Below, one piece after another: positions 32,323 through 41,487 of a stretch of 64,000 nucleotides of DNA. The notes under the pieces are model-generated. The model ran no database searches. It was not told the origin of the DNA and saw only the letters and a list, made by a program, of their open reading frames with translations. The position numbers and the translations under genes are program-made. Each line of letters begins with the position of its first letter. Within the stretch, counting starts at the first letter, position 1. Source of the stretch: Rhodovastum sp963709085 (GTDB taxonomy: Bacteria; Pseudomonadota; Alphaproteobacteria; Acetobacterales; Acetobacteraceae); NCBI GenBank assembly GCA_963709085.1, contig CAVPVB010000024.1, positions 930,001 to 994,000 of the forward strand, given 5' to 3'.

Positions 32323-32682
32323 ATGCCCGACGCCACCGACCCGGCCGCGATCCGCGGTTGGCATGCCCATGTCTATTACGGCAATGCGACCCGCGAGAGC
32401 GCCGTCTGGCTGCGCCAGCACCTCGCCGCACGGTTCCCCGATGCGTGCCTCGGGCGCTGGCACGATGTGCCGGTCGGTCCGCACCCCGCGCCGATGTATC
32501 AGGTCGCCTTCGGCACCCTGGATGCGCCGGCGCTCATCCCGTTCCTGGCGCTGAACCGGCGCGGCCTGACCATCCTGGTCCATCCGGAGACCGGACGGCC
32601 GAAGGATGATCACCTGCAGCACGCGCTATGGATGGGCGCGGTGCTGCCGCTCGAAGCGTCCATCCTGCCGGAATCCGAATGA
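32323..32682 (+). CDS. DOPA 4,5-dioxygenase-family protein
   Basis: A 119-residue protein with IRGWHAHVYYGNATRESA, HPAPMYQVAFG, and NRRGLTILVHPETGRPKDDH followed by HALWMG. These match the small DOPA 4,5-dioxygenase family (PF08883), whose histidines (HxH and HP) bind iron for extradiol ring cleavage. Bacterial members have unknown substrates. The gene stands alone between the IS4 element and the convergent FUSC gene. Confidence 0.88.
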   Translation: MPDATDPAAIRGWHAHVYYGNATRESAVWLRQHLAARFPDACLGRWHDVPVGPHPAPMYQVAFGTLDAPALIPFLALNRRGLTILVHPETGRPKDDHLQHALWMGAVLPLEASILPESE

Positions 32683-32704
32683 GGGCCGGCGCCATCGCGG
32701 CCGG

Positions 32705-34816
32705 TCACGCCGGGTCGGGCTGATCCAGCCGGGCGAGCGCGCCCGCCGCCAGTTCCAGTTGCCGGGCGATCCGCGCCAGCAACTCGCCATCCGCATCCCC
32801 CGCCGGCACCGGCGGACGCGGCGGCAGGTCGGCCCGCCCCTCGGCCAGCCCCTCAGCCAACTGGGAACTGGCGGTGTCGATCCAGTCGCGCCAGCCCTGC
32901 CAGGCCAGCCGGTCGTGCGGATGCAAGGCGGCATCCACCTGCAGGGCGGTGACCCGGCCGGCGATCCGGCGCAGCGCGGCGTCGATGGTCAGTGCCGCCT
33001 CCAGCCGCGCGGTGTCGCCACGCGCCGGCTCCAGCAAAGCCCGCTGCAGGCTCGCCTCGACGTTGTTGCTGGCCACGCCGGCGGCGCGGCGCGCCCGCTC
33101 CACCTTGGCGGGGCTGGCCTCGCCCAGCAGGGCGGCGATCTCGGCGCAGGCGAAGCGCCCGTTCGCGGCGATGGCGGCGCGCAGTTCGCCGCGCAGGCGC
33201 GACGGCTCCCACACCGGCCAGAGCAGGGCGCTGAACGCCAGCGCCAGCACGCCGCCGCCCAGGGTGTACACCGCGCGCATCAGCGCGAGGTCCACCTGAC
33301 TTTGGCCGGGCCGCGCCAGTTCCACCAGCAGCATGATCACCGGGGTCACGCAGGCCATGAACAGGCCGAAATTCACCGCCCGCACCGCCAGCGCCAGCAC
33401 CGCCAGCGGGAACAGCGCCACCGCCATCGAGACCGGCGTCGGACAGAGTGTGGTGATCGCCGCCCCCACCGCCCCGCCCAGCACCGTGCCGCCGATCCGC
33501 TCCGCCGCCCGGGTGAGGGTCACGGCGAAATAGGGCTGCATGGTCAGCACCAGCGTAATGGTCAGCCAGCAGCCGTAGCTGGTCGGCCAGGCCAGGGTGA
33601 CCGCAAAGCCGACACAGGCCGCCACCGCCGCCCGCAGCGCGTGCAGCAGCGCCGCCGAGTCCAGGTCGAGGTTGGCGCGCAGGGGTCCCAGCACGCGGGT
33701 CCGCCAGCCGCCGCTGGCCGGCCCCTCCGGCACCGGCGCGAGCGTGCCCGGCTGGGCCAGGGTGATGGCAATGCGCAGCCGCTCGGCGATCGTGTCGGCG
33801 ATCCGCTTGACCGGGCTGTCCGCCACCGGAGCCGCGGTATCGGCGATCGCCGCGGCGGCTCGTTCCAGCCGGCCGGGGCGATCCTCCCGCTCCGTCACCA
33901 TGGATTTTCCGAGCCGCCGCAGCACCGGGCCCAGCCGGCGCAGCAGGTGATCGGCGGCCTCGCGCATCGCCGGCCGCCGCTCGAACTGCAGCAGGGCGGC
34001 CAGGGCGATCAGGTTGCGGAAGATCTGCTCGGCCGCCTCCAGGCGAATCCAGCTCTGCGCCGCCCGGCCGCTTACCGGGCCGCGGGTGCGCACGGTCGCC
34101 AGCACCGCCACCCGCGCCGCCTCTATAGCCGTGCGCACGGCGCCGCGGTGCTCGCGCGCATGGCGGTCCCACTCGGTCTCGGGCGGGCTGGGATGGCGCA
34201 GCACCGCGCGCAGATCGGCGGCAAGCTCCGCCAGCGCCCACCAGCAATCGGCCACCGCCCGCACCACCGGGGCATAGGGGTACACCCGCCAGATCGCCAT
34301 GGTCAGCAGCAGCGCCCACAGGCTGCCGCCCAGGAACACCAGGCCGAGCGCGGCGGCGTGGCGCAGATCCGGCACGTCGCGGGTGAGTGCCAGCACCAGC
34401 ACGACGGTGAGCATGTTGCCGACCAGCAGCATCGATTGCCCGTAGATGCGCAGCAGGCTGGTGCAGAACACGCCCGCGGCGGCGAGCGCGACCACCAAGG
34501 GCAGCGGCGCGAACGTGCCAAGCAGCCCGAACGAGGCGCTCAGCGCCGCGCCGGCGACGGCGAACCCCAGCAGGAACGGCACCCGCTGGCGGATCGGGCC
34601 GCCGGCATCGCACAGGCAGGTGAGCCAGGCCGCCAGCGCGGCTTCCATCAGCGGCGGCCGGTGCAGCCACTCGCTGACGGCGACGATGACCGCGACCGAC
34701 AGGGCGGCGCGCAGGCCCTCGACGAGGCTGACCGCGCGCGGATTGAAGGCGATGGCGGCGGGAAGGCCGGCAGCAGCCAGGCGCGGGGCTTTGCGGTGTT
34801 TCACCGGCCACATCAT
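32705..34816 (-). CDS. FUSC-family inner-membrane protein
   Basis: A 703-residue protein from ATG 34816, made of two repeats of a six-helix hydrophobic block (about residues 25-165 and 375-540) separated and followed by long cytoplasmic helical regions. The second block has AACVGFAVTLAWPTSYGCWLTITLVLTMQP, RIGGTVLGGAVGAAI and CVTPVIMLLVELARPGQ, the pattern of FUSC/AaeB/YccS proteins. Related proteins export aromatic acids, but no AaeA-type partner is here. It is downstream of nothing co-directional closer than lptM-argH (about 50 bases), so it could be read from that transcript. Confidence 0.87.
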   Translation of the reverse strand: MMWPVKHRKAPRLAAAGLPAAIAFNPRAVSLVEGLRAALSVAVIVAVSEWLHRPPLMEAALAAWLTCLCDAGGPIRQRVPFLLGFAVAGAALSASFGLLGTFAPLPLVVALAAAGVFCTSLLRIYGQSMLLVGNMLTVVLVLALTRDVPDLRHAAALGLVFLGGSLWALLLTMAIWRVYPYAPVVRAVADCWWALAELAADLRAVLRHPSPPETEWDRHAREHRGAVRTAIEAARVAVLATVRTRGPVSGRAAQSWIRLEAAEQIFRNLIALAALLQFERRPAMREAADHLLRRLGPVLRRLGKSMVTEREDRPGRLERAAAAIADTAAPVADSPVKRIADTIAERLRIAITLAQPGTLAPVPEGPASGGWRTRVLGPLRANLDLDSAALLHALRAAVAACVGFAVTLAWPTSYGCWLTITLVLTMQPYFAVTLTRAAERIGGTVLGGAVGAAITTLCPTPVSMAVALFPLAVLALAVRAVNFGLFMACVTPVIMLLVELARPGQSQVDLALMRAVYTLGGGVLALAFSALLWPVWEPSRLRGELRAAIAANGRFACAEIAALLGEASPAKVERARRAAGVASNNVEASLQRALLEPARGDTARLEAALTIDAALRRIAGRVTALQVDAALHPHDRLAWQGWRDWIDTASSQLAEGLAEGRADLPPRPPVPAGDADGELLARIARQLELAAGALARLDQPDPA

Positions 34817-34865
34817 TGTTTTCCGACCGTCCCCCGGGTTTTTTCTGTTTCGGCGCGCCCCCGTC

Positions 34866-35009
34866 TTAGTGCGTCGGATAGATGCGCGGATAGCTGATCT
34901 GATCGGCCGGACCGGGCGGCAGGGGCCAACCCTTGCGGCCACACCCGCCCAGCAGCAGCGCCAGCGCCACCAGGAGAAACACCGCCTTCACGCCCCCGGC
35001 CCTCTTCAT
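34866..35009 (-). CDS. lptM: Small lipoprotein, LptM (YifL)-like
   Basis: A 47-residue protein whose ATG overlaps the argH stop (ATGA, 35009-35006). The N-terminus MKRAGGVKAVFLLVALALLLGGCG is a lipoprotein signal with the lipobox LGGC; the mature part starts CGRKGWPLPPGP. The CG.KG.L..P pattern is that of LptM, which helps assemble the LptDE complex in the outer membrane. Its place right after argH is conserved in many proteobacteria. Confidence 0.85.
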   Translation of the reverse strand: MKRAGGVKAVFLLVALALLLGGCGRKGWPLPPGPADQISYPRIYPTH

Positions 35010-36415
35010 GCCAGCGCCGCCAGCCAGCGCGCCGCCTGCCGGGCCACGTTGGCCGGCGCGGTGCCGCCATAGGAGGTGCGCGACGCCACCGACGCCTCCA
35101 CCGTGAGGACAGAAAACACGTCTTCGGTGATGCGCGGCTCCTCGGCCTGCATCTCGGCGAGCGTCAGGCCGGCGAGGTCCACCCCCTTTGCCTCCGCCCG
35201 CGCCACCAGCCGGCCGGTGACGTGGTGGGCGGTGCGGAACGGCAGTTGCAGCACCCGCACCAGCCAGTCCGCCAGATCGGTCGCGGTGGCGAAGCCCGTG
35301 CCGGCGAAGGCGCGCATGCGGGCCGTGTCGGGCGTCAGGTCGCGCACCATGCCGGCAATGGCCGCGAGCGACAGCGCCCAGGCTTCGGCGGCGTCGAACA
35401 CCGGCTCCTTGTCCTCCTGCATGTCCTTCGCGTAGGCCAGCGGCAGGCCCTTCATCACCGTCAGCAGGCCGACCAGCGCCCCGTTGACCCGCCCGGTTTT
35501 CGCCCGCACCAGCTCGGCCGCGTCCGGGTTGCGCTTCTGCGGCATGATCGAGCTGCCGGTGGTGAAGGCATCCGACAGCCGGACGAAGCCGAACGGCGCG
35601 CTGCACCAGATGACGATCTCCTCCGCCAGGCGCGACAGGTGCATGGCCGAAATCGCCGCGGCGGCGAGGAATTCCAGGGCAAAATCGCGGTCCGACACGG
35701 CGTCGAGCGAATTGGCGGCGGGGCGGTCGAAGCCCAGCGCCGCGGCGGTGGCGTCGCGGTCGATCGGGAACGAGGTGCCGGCCAGGGCCGCCGCCCCGAG
35801 CGGCGATTCGTTCAGCCGCCGCCTTCCATCCGCCAGCCGGCCGCGATCGCGGGCGAGCATTTCCACATACGCCAGCAGGTGATGGCCGAAGGTAACCGGC
35901 TGCGCCGTCTGCAGATGGGTGAAACCGGGCATCGGATCGGCGGCATGCTCGGCGGCGCGGCCGGCCAGCGCGCGCATCACGTCGGCGATCTGCGCGTCCA
36001 GCCCGTCGATGGCGTCGCGCACCCAGAGGCGGAAATCGGTCGCCACCTGGTCGTTGCGGCTGCGCCCGGTGTGCAGGCGCTTGCCGGCCTCGCCGATCCG
36101 CTCGGTCAGCCGCGCCTCGATGTTCATGTGGATGTCTTCGAGCGCCGTATCGAACGCGAAGCGCCCGGCGGCGATTTCGGCGGCGATGTCGGCCAGGCCG
36201 CGGCCGATGAGCGCTTCGTCGGCGGCCGGGATGATGCCCATCCGCGCCAGCATGGCGGCATGCGCCTGCGAGCCCCGGATATCCTGCCGCCACATCTTGC
36301 GGTCGAAGCCGATGGAGGCGTTGATCTCCTGCATCACCGCCGAGGGGCCGGCGGCGAACCGGCCGCCCCATTGCATGTTGGCGTCGGCGGTCCGGCGGTC
36401 GGGCGTGTCGCTCAA
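35006..36415 (-). CDS. argH: Argininosuccinate lyase
   Basis: About 469 residues; last step of arginine synthesis (argininosuccinate to arginine and fumarate). It contains MQWGGRFAAGPSAVMQEINAS, LHTGRSRNDQVATDFRLWVRD, GFTHLQTAQPVTFGHHLLAY and the fumarase-superfamily signature GSSIMPQKRNPD. The start is uncertain: TTG 36415 follows a GGGGGAA site and matches homologue length, GTG 36445 would overlap the divergent TlpA-like start, and ATG 36376 would lose the first residues. It is coupled to the lptM-like gene. Confidence 0.95.
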   Translation of the reverse strand: MSDTPDRRTADANMQWGGRFAAGPSAVMQEINASIGFDRKMWRQDIRGSQAHAAMLARMGIIPAADEALIGRGLADIAAEIAAGRFAFDTALEDIHMNIEARLTERIGEAGKRLHTGRSRNDQVATDFRLWVRDAIDGLDAQIADVMRALAGRAAEHAADPMPGFTHLQTAQPVTFGHHLLAYVEMLARDRGRLADGRRRLNESPLGAAALAGTSFPIDRDATAAALGFDRPAANSLDAVSDRDFALEFLAAAAISAMHLSRLAEEIVIWCSAPFGFVRLSDAFTTGSSIMPQKRNPDAAELVRAKTGRVNGALVGLLTVMKGLPLAYAKDMQEDKEPVFDAAEAWALSLAAIAGMVRDLTPDTARMRAFAGTGFATATDLADWLVRVLQLPFRTAHHVTGRLVARAEAKGVDLAGLTLAEMQAEEPRITEDVFSVLTVEASVASRTSYGGTAPANVARQAARWLAALA

Positions 36416-36445
36416 GAGAGGCGTTCCCCCAGGGAGATGTGTCAC

Positions 36446-37049
36446 ATGCGGCAGGAGATGCGGCGCCGCGCGCTGGTTTCGTTCGGTGCGACGGCGGGCT
36501 GGACCCTAGCGGTTGCGGGACGCCCGGGCAAACCCGCGGCGCAGACCACAACTGCGCCGGAGGCCGACCCGGCACGGCCCGGGGTTCGGCTGTCCGGCAT
36601 CGACGCGCTGAAGCCCGCCGATCCCCCGGCCGCGCTGCCCCCGGCCGCGCCTGGTCGATGCCGCCGGCATGGCGCATGGCATCGCGGATTTCGCCGGCAC
36701 CGGGCTGGTGATCAACCTGTGGGCCACCTGGTGCGTGCCCTGCGTGGCCGAACTGCCGGCGCTGGCGGCGCTGGCGGCGCGGGTGCAGCCGGCGGGCATT
36801 CTGGTGATACCGGCCTCCTCCGACCGGGGCGGCGCGCCGGTGGTGGTGACGTACTACCGCAAGCACGGCATCGAGGGCTTGCCCGTCTGGCTCGACCCGA
36901 AAGGCGCGGCGGCGCGGGCCTGGGGGGCGCGCGGCATTCCGACCACGCTGATCGTCGACCGCCAGGGGCGCGAGCGCGGCCGGCTGGAAGGCGCGGTGGA
37001 CTGGGCGAGCGAGGCGGCGGTGGCGGCGGTCCGGCGGCTGGTGGGGTAG
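36446..37049 (+). pseudogene. TlpA-like thioredoxin gene with a frameshift
   Basis: From ATG 36446 (after AGGGAG) the frame gives MRRRALVSFGATAGWTLAVA, a signal peptide with twin-arginine character, and then a linker to ALPPAAPG. The next frame continues LVDAAGMAHGIADFAGTGLVINLWATWCVPCVAELPAL with the redox WCVPC motif, and ends GRLEGAVDWASEA..RRLVG. The two halves join only if one base is corrected near 36640-36652, exactly at a 15-bp tandem repeat with five-C runs. Either the gene is broken or the sequence has a homopolymer error. The intact protein would be a periplasmic thiol-disulfide reductase. It diverges from argH. Confidence 0.8.
36623..36652. repeat. 15-bp tandem repeat at the tlpA-like frameshift
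   Basis: CCCCCGGCCGCGCTG (36623-36637) is followed by CCCCCGGCCGCGCCT (36638-36652). The repeat encodes PxAAL/PPAA-type residues in the linker after the signal peptide, and the reading frame changes here. Confidence 0.85.
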
Positions 37050-37126
37050 CGGGACGTGGAGCCCGGCCCTGGCGCATCCTCCGCCCGTGATGGCGCGGGG
37101 GATGCCGGTCGGGGTGAAGCGACCTG

Positions 37127-38030
37127 CTACCAGCCGAGGAAGCTGAATGTGCCCTTTTTCGGGGCGGGGGTGGCAGCGCGCGGCGGCGCGCGAAGGGGTT
37201 CCGGTGCCGGCTCGGCAGGATGGCCGTGACCGCGGCGGCGGCTGGTTCAGCAGCCACGGCAGATTCCGCAACAGGCTCGACCGACGCTGCCAAACGATCG
37301 CGTAACGCATCGCGATGGCGGATCAAGGCATCATCGCCCGGCGCCAACGCGACCGCACGCTCCGCTGCTGCGACGGCTTCCTCTGTCCGATCAAGCCGCT
37401 CCAGCACGTCGGCCAGAGCCGCTGGCACGCGGGCGGCAGCCGAGATCAGATGCTCGGCCCTGGTGAAGGTAATCTCGGCACGCTCAAGAAGTCCTGCTCC
37501 GGACAACAGGTAGCCGAGATGCATCTGTGCGGGTAGGCGGCGTGGCGGACTCCGGCGCGGCAGCCGGCTCGATGCCGTCCTCCGTAGCGGTTTCGCCGGT
37601 CACGGTGAGACGCTGGAAGAGAAAGCCAAGCTCACGGGTGTCGCCTCCTTCGCGGCCGAGGAAAGCGGGAGATATCGCATCCGGGTGGCCAATCACGATT
37701 TCCAAGGGACCGTCCAGCCCCGCCAGCAAGTCGTCAGGGATCGCAACAGTGGCACTGAACCAGCCATCGAACTCGGCAGTGTGCAACTCCTGATCGGCAA
37801 TGGTGACGGACAGCCGTTGCGTGGGCAGCCTCTCGGTGTCAGTGAAGCTTGTCGCGAGAAATGTGACGCTGCCGTTTCGTATCCCTTTATTAATCGGCAG
37901 GTGCAAACGACTCTGATTGGCCAATCGTCCAGGTTCCGGGCGTTTCGGGTACCGACCAGCCTTCACCGATGAAGGCAGAGCTGTTGCCCGCCGCCGTGAA
38001 GTCAATCGTAAGGGGTTCCATGATAGCCAT
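37127..38030 (-). pseudogene. Decayed glycan-associated beta-domain / TPR protein
   Basis: Four pieces in different minus-strand frames. From ATG 38030: LTIDFTAAGNSSAFIGEGWS and VPETPGTWTIGQSESFAPAD, then TAA. The next frame continues KGIRNGSVTFLATSFTDTERL, FDGWFSATVAIPDDLLAGLDG, VIGHPDAISPAFLGREGGDT and RELGFLFQRLTV. After a third shift comes a TPR-like MHLGYLLSGAGLLERAEITF and RTEEAVAAAERAVALAPGDDA. The last piece ends PAPKKGTFSFLGW before TAG at 37129-37127. The first part matches the N-terminal domain of the next gene (GW..PE..G.W pattern), so the two are relatives. Confidence 0.65.
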
Positions 38031-38179
38031 CGCCTCCCTCGCGTCCAGCATGCCGATCGCAACGACCGGTTGTGCTAGCTTACCACGGGGTGAAGCAGGC
38101 GGGAATGGTCACCAGGCTGCTGCACCCGCAGCTATCAGTTTTCGCAATTCCGCCGAATTCTTCAGTCTGATATTTGCCG

Positions 38180-40402
38180 TTAGATGGTGATCGTTTGGCC
38201 GGGAACCAGCACCAAGCAGTTGTCGGTATGGTTTTTTTGGTGTGGCAGGCGAACGATCGCACCGACATGGTCCGCGGCGGCGAGTAGGTCCGCCCAGCGC
38301 GGAACGTCTTCGGCGCGCACGTCCTCAATCACCAGGAACCCGTCCGGCCTTATCCGCGGGTAAGCCGCGCGATAGACGTTCACGTTGGCCTCGAAGGTAT
38401 GCAAACCGTCGTCTATCACCAAGTCAATTAGCCCGTCGCCCAACTGGTGCAACAGCGCGTCCAGCGTCTCCGGTTGGGTTTGGTCGACGAAATAGGTCGC
38501 GATCCGTTCGGCCTGAAATAGAATTCGCCGGTCAACGTCTGCCCCGACGATCGATGCCAACGGGAACAACTCCTTCCAGGCCCGCAAGGAGGCTCCTGGT
38601 ATCCCAGTGACTCCCATACTCGACGGCACGTCGAGATAATTTGTGCCCATTCCGATTTCAACGATACGACGCGTGCGACCTCTATCGTGTCCCAAGATAA
38701 AGTTGTATACGTATCCATAACTGTGCCAGCCGTGAGCTTTATCGCTGCCGTGATAAGTAAAAACACGGCAAAACCGCGTTGAATTGGTCTGGAAATAGGG
38801 GTCAGCAATCAGCAGTATTCGCAATTTTTCTTCCAGAACCGGATCGTGTCCAAAAAACTGCAAATTCGCAGCAGAAATATCGCTGGCCAATTTATAGTGC
38901 GCGTTAGTGATGATGTTGGCAGTCGTACGGTCAACCAGCACGTTGCCGTGTTTTGCCTCGACACCATACCACGATTGCTCGGATCGCCACTGCATATGAC
39001 GCGACTGAGCAGGAAGGATTACGGTACGGCGGAACGGTGACAGAAACAGCAATACACACGCCGTAAATCCAAGCCCGGCGAAAATATGTACTTCATCAAG
39101 CGCGCAAACTGCGTCCCCAAGCCGCGCATATTTGGCGGACAAGGCGTGAGGGTTATTCAGGACGGCGAGGAAAATCGAAACAAGATCTGACCCCGGCGCG
39201 GCTGCGACGAAGCTTGTCTGAAAGAACCCGGCGTCGCTGACGATCAAGCCATGCTCGGCGGTCCGAACCAAGCTCACCACCGCAACATCGTACAGAACAC
39301 CAAGGTCGCTGTAGATCCCACCGAGGCGGTGCAGGATCATAAATTTGAGGATGTCGGCCGCAAGAACAAATTTACGCGCATCAATCAGTCGTACGACATT
39401 TAGGAAGAGACTATCAGTTTTTAGAAACGAAATATCCAAAATGACAAGATTAGAACAATTAAATTCTGTATTCTTCTCCGTAATGTGATTGTATACATAA
39501 GAATTGTTAGTCCAGAAAAAGTGCGTTAGCGTTGGTGGAAGATTTTTTATTGACATCATATAATTTTCGATATAGTCTTGTGGTGGGAGAGTCGCTTCAT
39601 TCCCAGTAATCCATATACGATGCGTAAAGGGTGGAATCTGAGAGGTCGCAAGAGGATCGTGCAATGACGCGATGATGGAGTTTTCGTATGCGGTTTGTGC
39701 AGTTCGAATGAACTGCGTATAGATGCTGTCATCCCCTTTAAGGCTGGCAAAAAATTTCTGCATAAAGTGGTGGGGAGTAGCTGGAAACGCGAGTAATTGC
39801 TCTACCAGAGCGTTCAGATCTTTCCAGCATCGATGAAGGGCATTTCTGTTAACAAACAAACTTCCGTCTCCCGTCCCGGCATTTATGGGAAGATAGTTTG
39901 GTGTGGGCAGCGGTTGAGCCGGCAAATCAATTTCACCAGTATCAGCTCCGTTGCTTTCTGGTCCGTTGCCTTCTGGGTAGAAGTCTGCTCGCGAGAGTGC
40001 GAATCCAAGCTTGCGGCTATCGCCTGAAGCGCCTACGTCGCGCGGCGCAACCGCGTCCGGGAACCTGAATTTCAACTCAGCAATACCTACTTCCGACACA
40101 CCCTCCGCGGGGATGGAAAAGCTGATCCCCTCAGGGCCACTCAGATGGCCGAAAAACAACTCTCGGCCGGCGCAATGAATGGCAAGCGTTTGGCCGGCGA
40201 CCGCTGGAGGACACACAAACGGGGTAGCGGAGATCTCTGCATGATGCGCGACGTTCGCACAGAGACCCGCGACGACAACTGTCGCTTCAGAAGCGCTGCT
40301 CCAAACACCGTGTGGTTCTGGGGCCGACCAACCGGCCGACTGAAGCATTCGGAAATTGCCGTTCAGCCTGAAGTCAACCGAAACGAATGGTTTGCCCATC
40401 AT
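38180..40402 (-). CDS. Three-domain glycosyltransferase-methyltransferase fusion
   Basis: A 740-residue protein in lower-GC DNA. Residues 1-140 form a beta-type domain with LQSAGWSAPEPHGVWSSASE and PDAVAPRDVGASGDSRKLGF. Residues about 240-480 resemble sugar-binding-DXD glycosyltransferases: PPFTHRIWITGNEATLPP, THFFWTNNSYV and FVLAADILKFMILHRLGGIY, though the usual DxD after GGIY is SDLG here. Residues about 540-740 are a class I methyltransferase: YHGSDKAHGWHSYGYVYNFIL, IVEIGMGTNYLD, ASIVGADVDRRILF, LIDLVIDDGLHTFEANVNVY and DGFLVIEDV. It probably makes or modifies a surface glycan. The altered DxD leaves transferase activity uncertain. Confidence 0.75.
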   Translation of the reverse strand: MMGKPFVSVDFRLNGNFRMLQSAGWSAPEPHGVWSSASEATVVVAGLCANVAHHAEISATPFVCPPAVAGQTLAIHCAGRELFFGHLSGPEGISFSIPAEGVSEVGIAELKFRFPDAVAPRDVGASGDSRKLGFALSRADFYPEGNGPESNGADTGEIDLPAQPLPTPNYLPINAGTGDGSLFVNRNALHRCWKDLNALVEQLLAFPATPHHFMQKFFASLKGDDSIYTQFIRTAQTAYENSIIASLHDPLATSQIPPFTHRIWITGNEATLPPQDYIENYMMSIKNLPPTLTHFFWTNNSYVYNHITEKNTEFNCSNLVILDISFLKTDSLFLNVVRLIDARKFVLAADILKFMILHRLGGIYSDLGVLYDVAVVSLVRTAEHGLIVSDAGFFQTSFVAAAPGSDLVSIFLAVLNNPHALSAKYARLGDAVCALDEVHIFAGLGFTACVLLFLSPFRRTVILPAQSRHMQWRSEQSWYGVEAKHGNVLVDRTTANIITNAHYKLASDISAANLQFFGHDPVLEEKLRILLIADPYFQTNSTRFCRVFTYHGSDKAHGWHSYGYVYNFILGHDRGRTRRIVEIGMGTNYLDVPSSMGVTGIPGASLRAWKELFPLASIVGADVDRRILFQAERIATYFVDQTQPETLDALLHQLGDGLIDLVIDDGLHTFEANVNVYRAAYPRIRPDGFLVIEDVRAEDVPRWADLLAAADHVGAIVRLPHQKNHTDNCLVLVPGQTITI
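39947..39976. repeat. 15-bp tandem repeat inside the fusion gene
   Basis: TCCGTTGCTTTCTGG (39947-39961) and TCCGTTGCCTTCTGG (39962-39976). It encodes PESNG and PEGNG in the linker after the N-terminal beta domain, although the surrounding gene has a different base composition from the rest of the window. Confidence 0.8.
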
Positions 40403-40569
40403 ATGAGTTTGGCTCTCGGTGAGTCCGCGCTGGCGCTCGCGAGGCAGTCACATAGAAACGACTGACGATGATCGCAGTCCGAAAGCAGGGTTAAGCCGTA
40501 TTCCATCCGGGTTACCCAGTGGGACAATTGACAGCCCGATTGCTACGCAGCTAGCTTAAAGCACAATCA

Positions 40570-41400
40570 GTGCGCGTGCTGCAAGCGGGCAGCGCGCGCA
40601 TGACGTGCCCTCTACCGCGTCAGGCCGCGGTGGACGTTTTGATCGCGGCACAGCGTGGTCGTATGGCCATATTCATGGCGGAGGTTGGGCAAATGGGTGT
40701 CGACGTTTACGTTCTGGACTTCCTGTTGGCTCACAGGGGGGACGATCTCGGCGATACCCTGTGTCTTGGCCGGCAGGGCTTCCACGTCACCGACAACGAA
40801 CAGGTTCGCGGGGTGCTCGCTCGCCACGGCATCCCGTTGCCGCTTAGTGACTTGAGGTCGTCCGACGGTTGCGCCGACACACTTCTTCGGCTCATCGGAT
40901 CGCGAACGGTACAGGCGTTGGACATCTCTTGTTTTGAAGGCGCAACGATCATCCATGATCTCAACGAACCTGTCCCAGACAGTATGCTAGCTCGGTTCGA
41001 CTGTATTTTCGATGGTGGCACCATTGAGCACGTCTACGATTTCCCGCAGGCTATCGAGAACGTCAAACGTATGCTCAGGATCGGGGGCCTCTTCCTGAGC
41101 GTGAACGCTGCCAACAACCAGCTTGGGCACGGGTTTTACCAATTCAGCCCGGAATTGTTCTGGCGCGCGTTCGGTGTGGGAACCGGGTTCGCTGTCGAGC
41201 GCATGCAACTCGTTCCTTTGTCGGGAAGCCACCCTCCGACGGACCTCGCCGATCCGTCGGGCCAGCGGCAGGAGACCGGGGTTACGCCGACCGCGATGTA
41301 TTTAATGGTTGCCGCCCGCAAGCTCGCGGAAGACACCGTACCGGGACACACGTACCAGAGTGACTACACTGCCGCCTGGAACCATCATGCCCGCAAGTAG
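40570..41400 (+). CDS. SAM-dependent methyltransferase (class I)
   Basis: About 276 residues from GTG 40570, or 266 from ATG 40600; neither has a clear ribosome-binding site. It contains AAQRGRMAIFMAEVGQMGVDVY, CADTLLRLIGSRTVQALDIS, DCIFDGGTIEHVYDFPQAIENVKRML and RIGGLFLSVNAANNQLGHGFYQFSPELFW, the FDGGTIEH motif being the post-I region of methyltransferases linked to cell-surface sugar synthesis. The usual GxGxG loop is replaced by LDISCFEG. It diverges from the glycosyltransferase fusion gene, with which it probably shares a pathway. Confidence 0.7.
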   Translation: MRVLQAGSARMTCPLPRQAAVDVLIAAQRGRMAIFMAEVGQMGVDVYVLDFLLAHRGDDLGDTLCLGRQGFHVTDNEQVRGVLARHGIPLPLSDLRSSDGCADTLLRLIGSRTVQALDISCFEGATIIHDLNEPVPDSMLARFDCIFDGGTIEHVYDFPQAIENVKRMLRIGGLFLSVNAANNQLGHGFYQFSPELFWRAFGVGTGFAVERMQLVPLSGSHPPTDLADPSGQRQETGVTPTAMYLMVAARKLAEDTVPGHTYQSDYTAAWNHHARK

Positions 41401-41487
41401 GACGAAGACGCCGCCCGGAAATCCAATGCCCAACACTCTTACGGCTCTTGCCTGGGCTCAGATTCAGCCGGAGCGGCTCCTTCTCGG

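Noticed and set aside
32606..34897. 763-codon plus-strand frame over the FUSC gene
   Set aside because: Arg/Gln/His-rich antisense shadow; the FUSC protein on the other strand has a clear family pattern.
35222..37090. 622-codon plus-strand frame over argH
   Set aside because: Mostly an argH shadow; only its last part, from 36446, is the real start of the TlpA-like gene.
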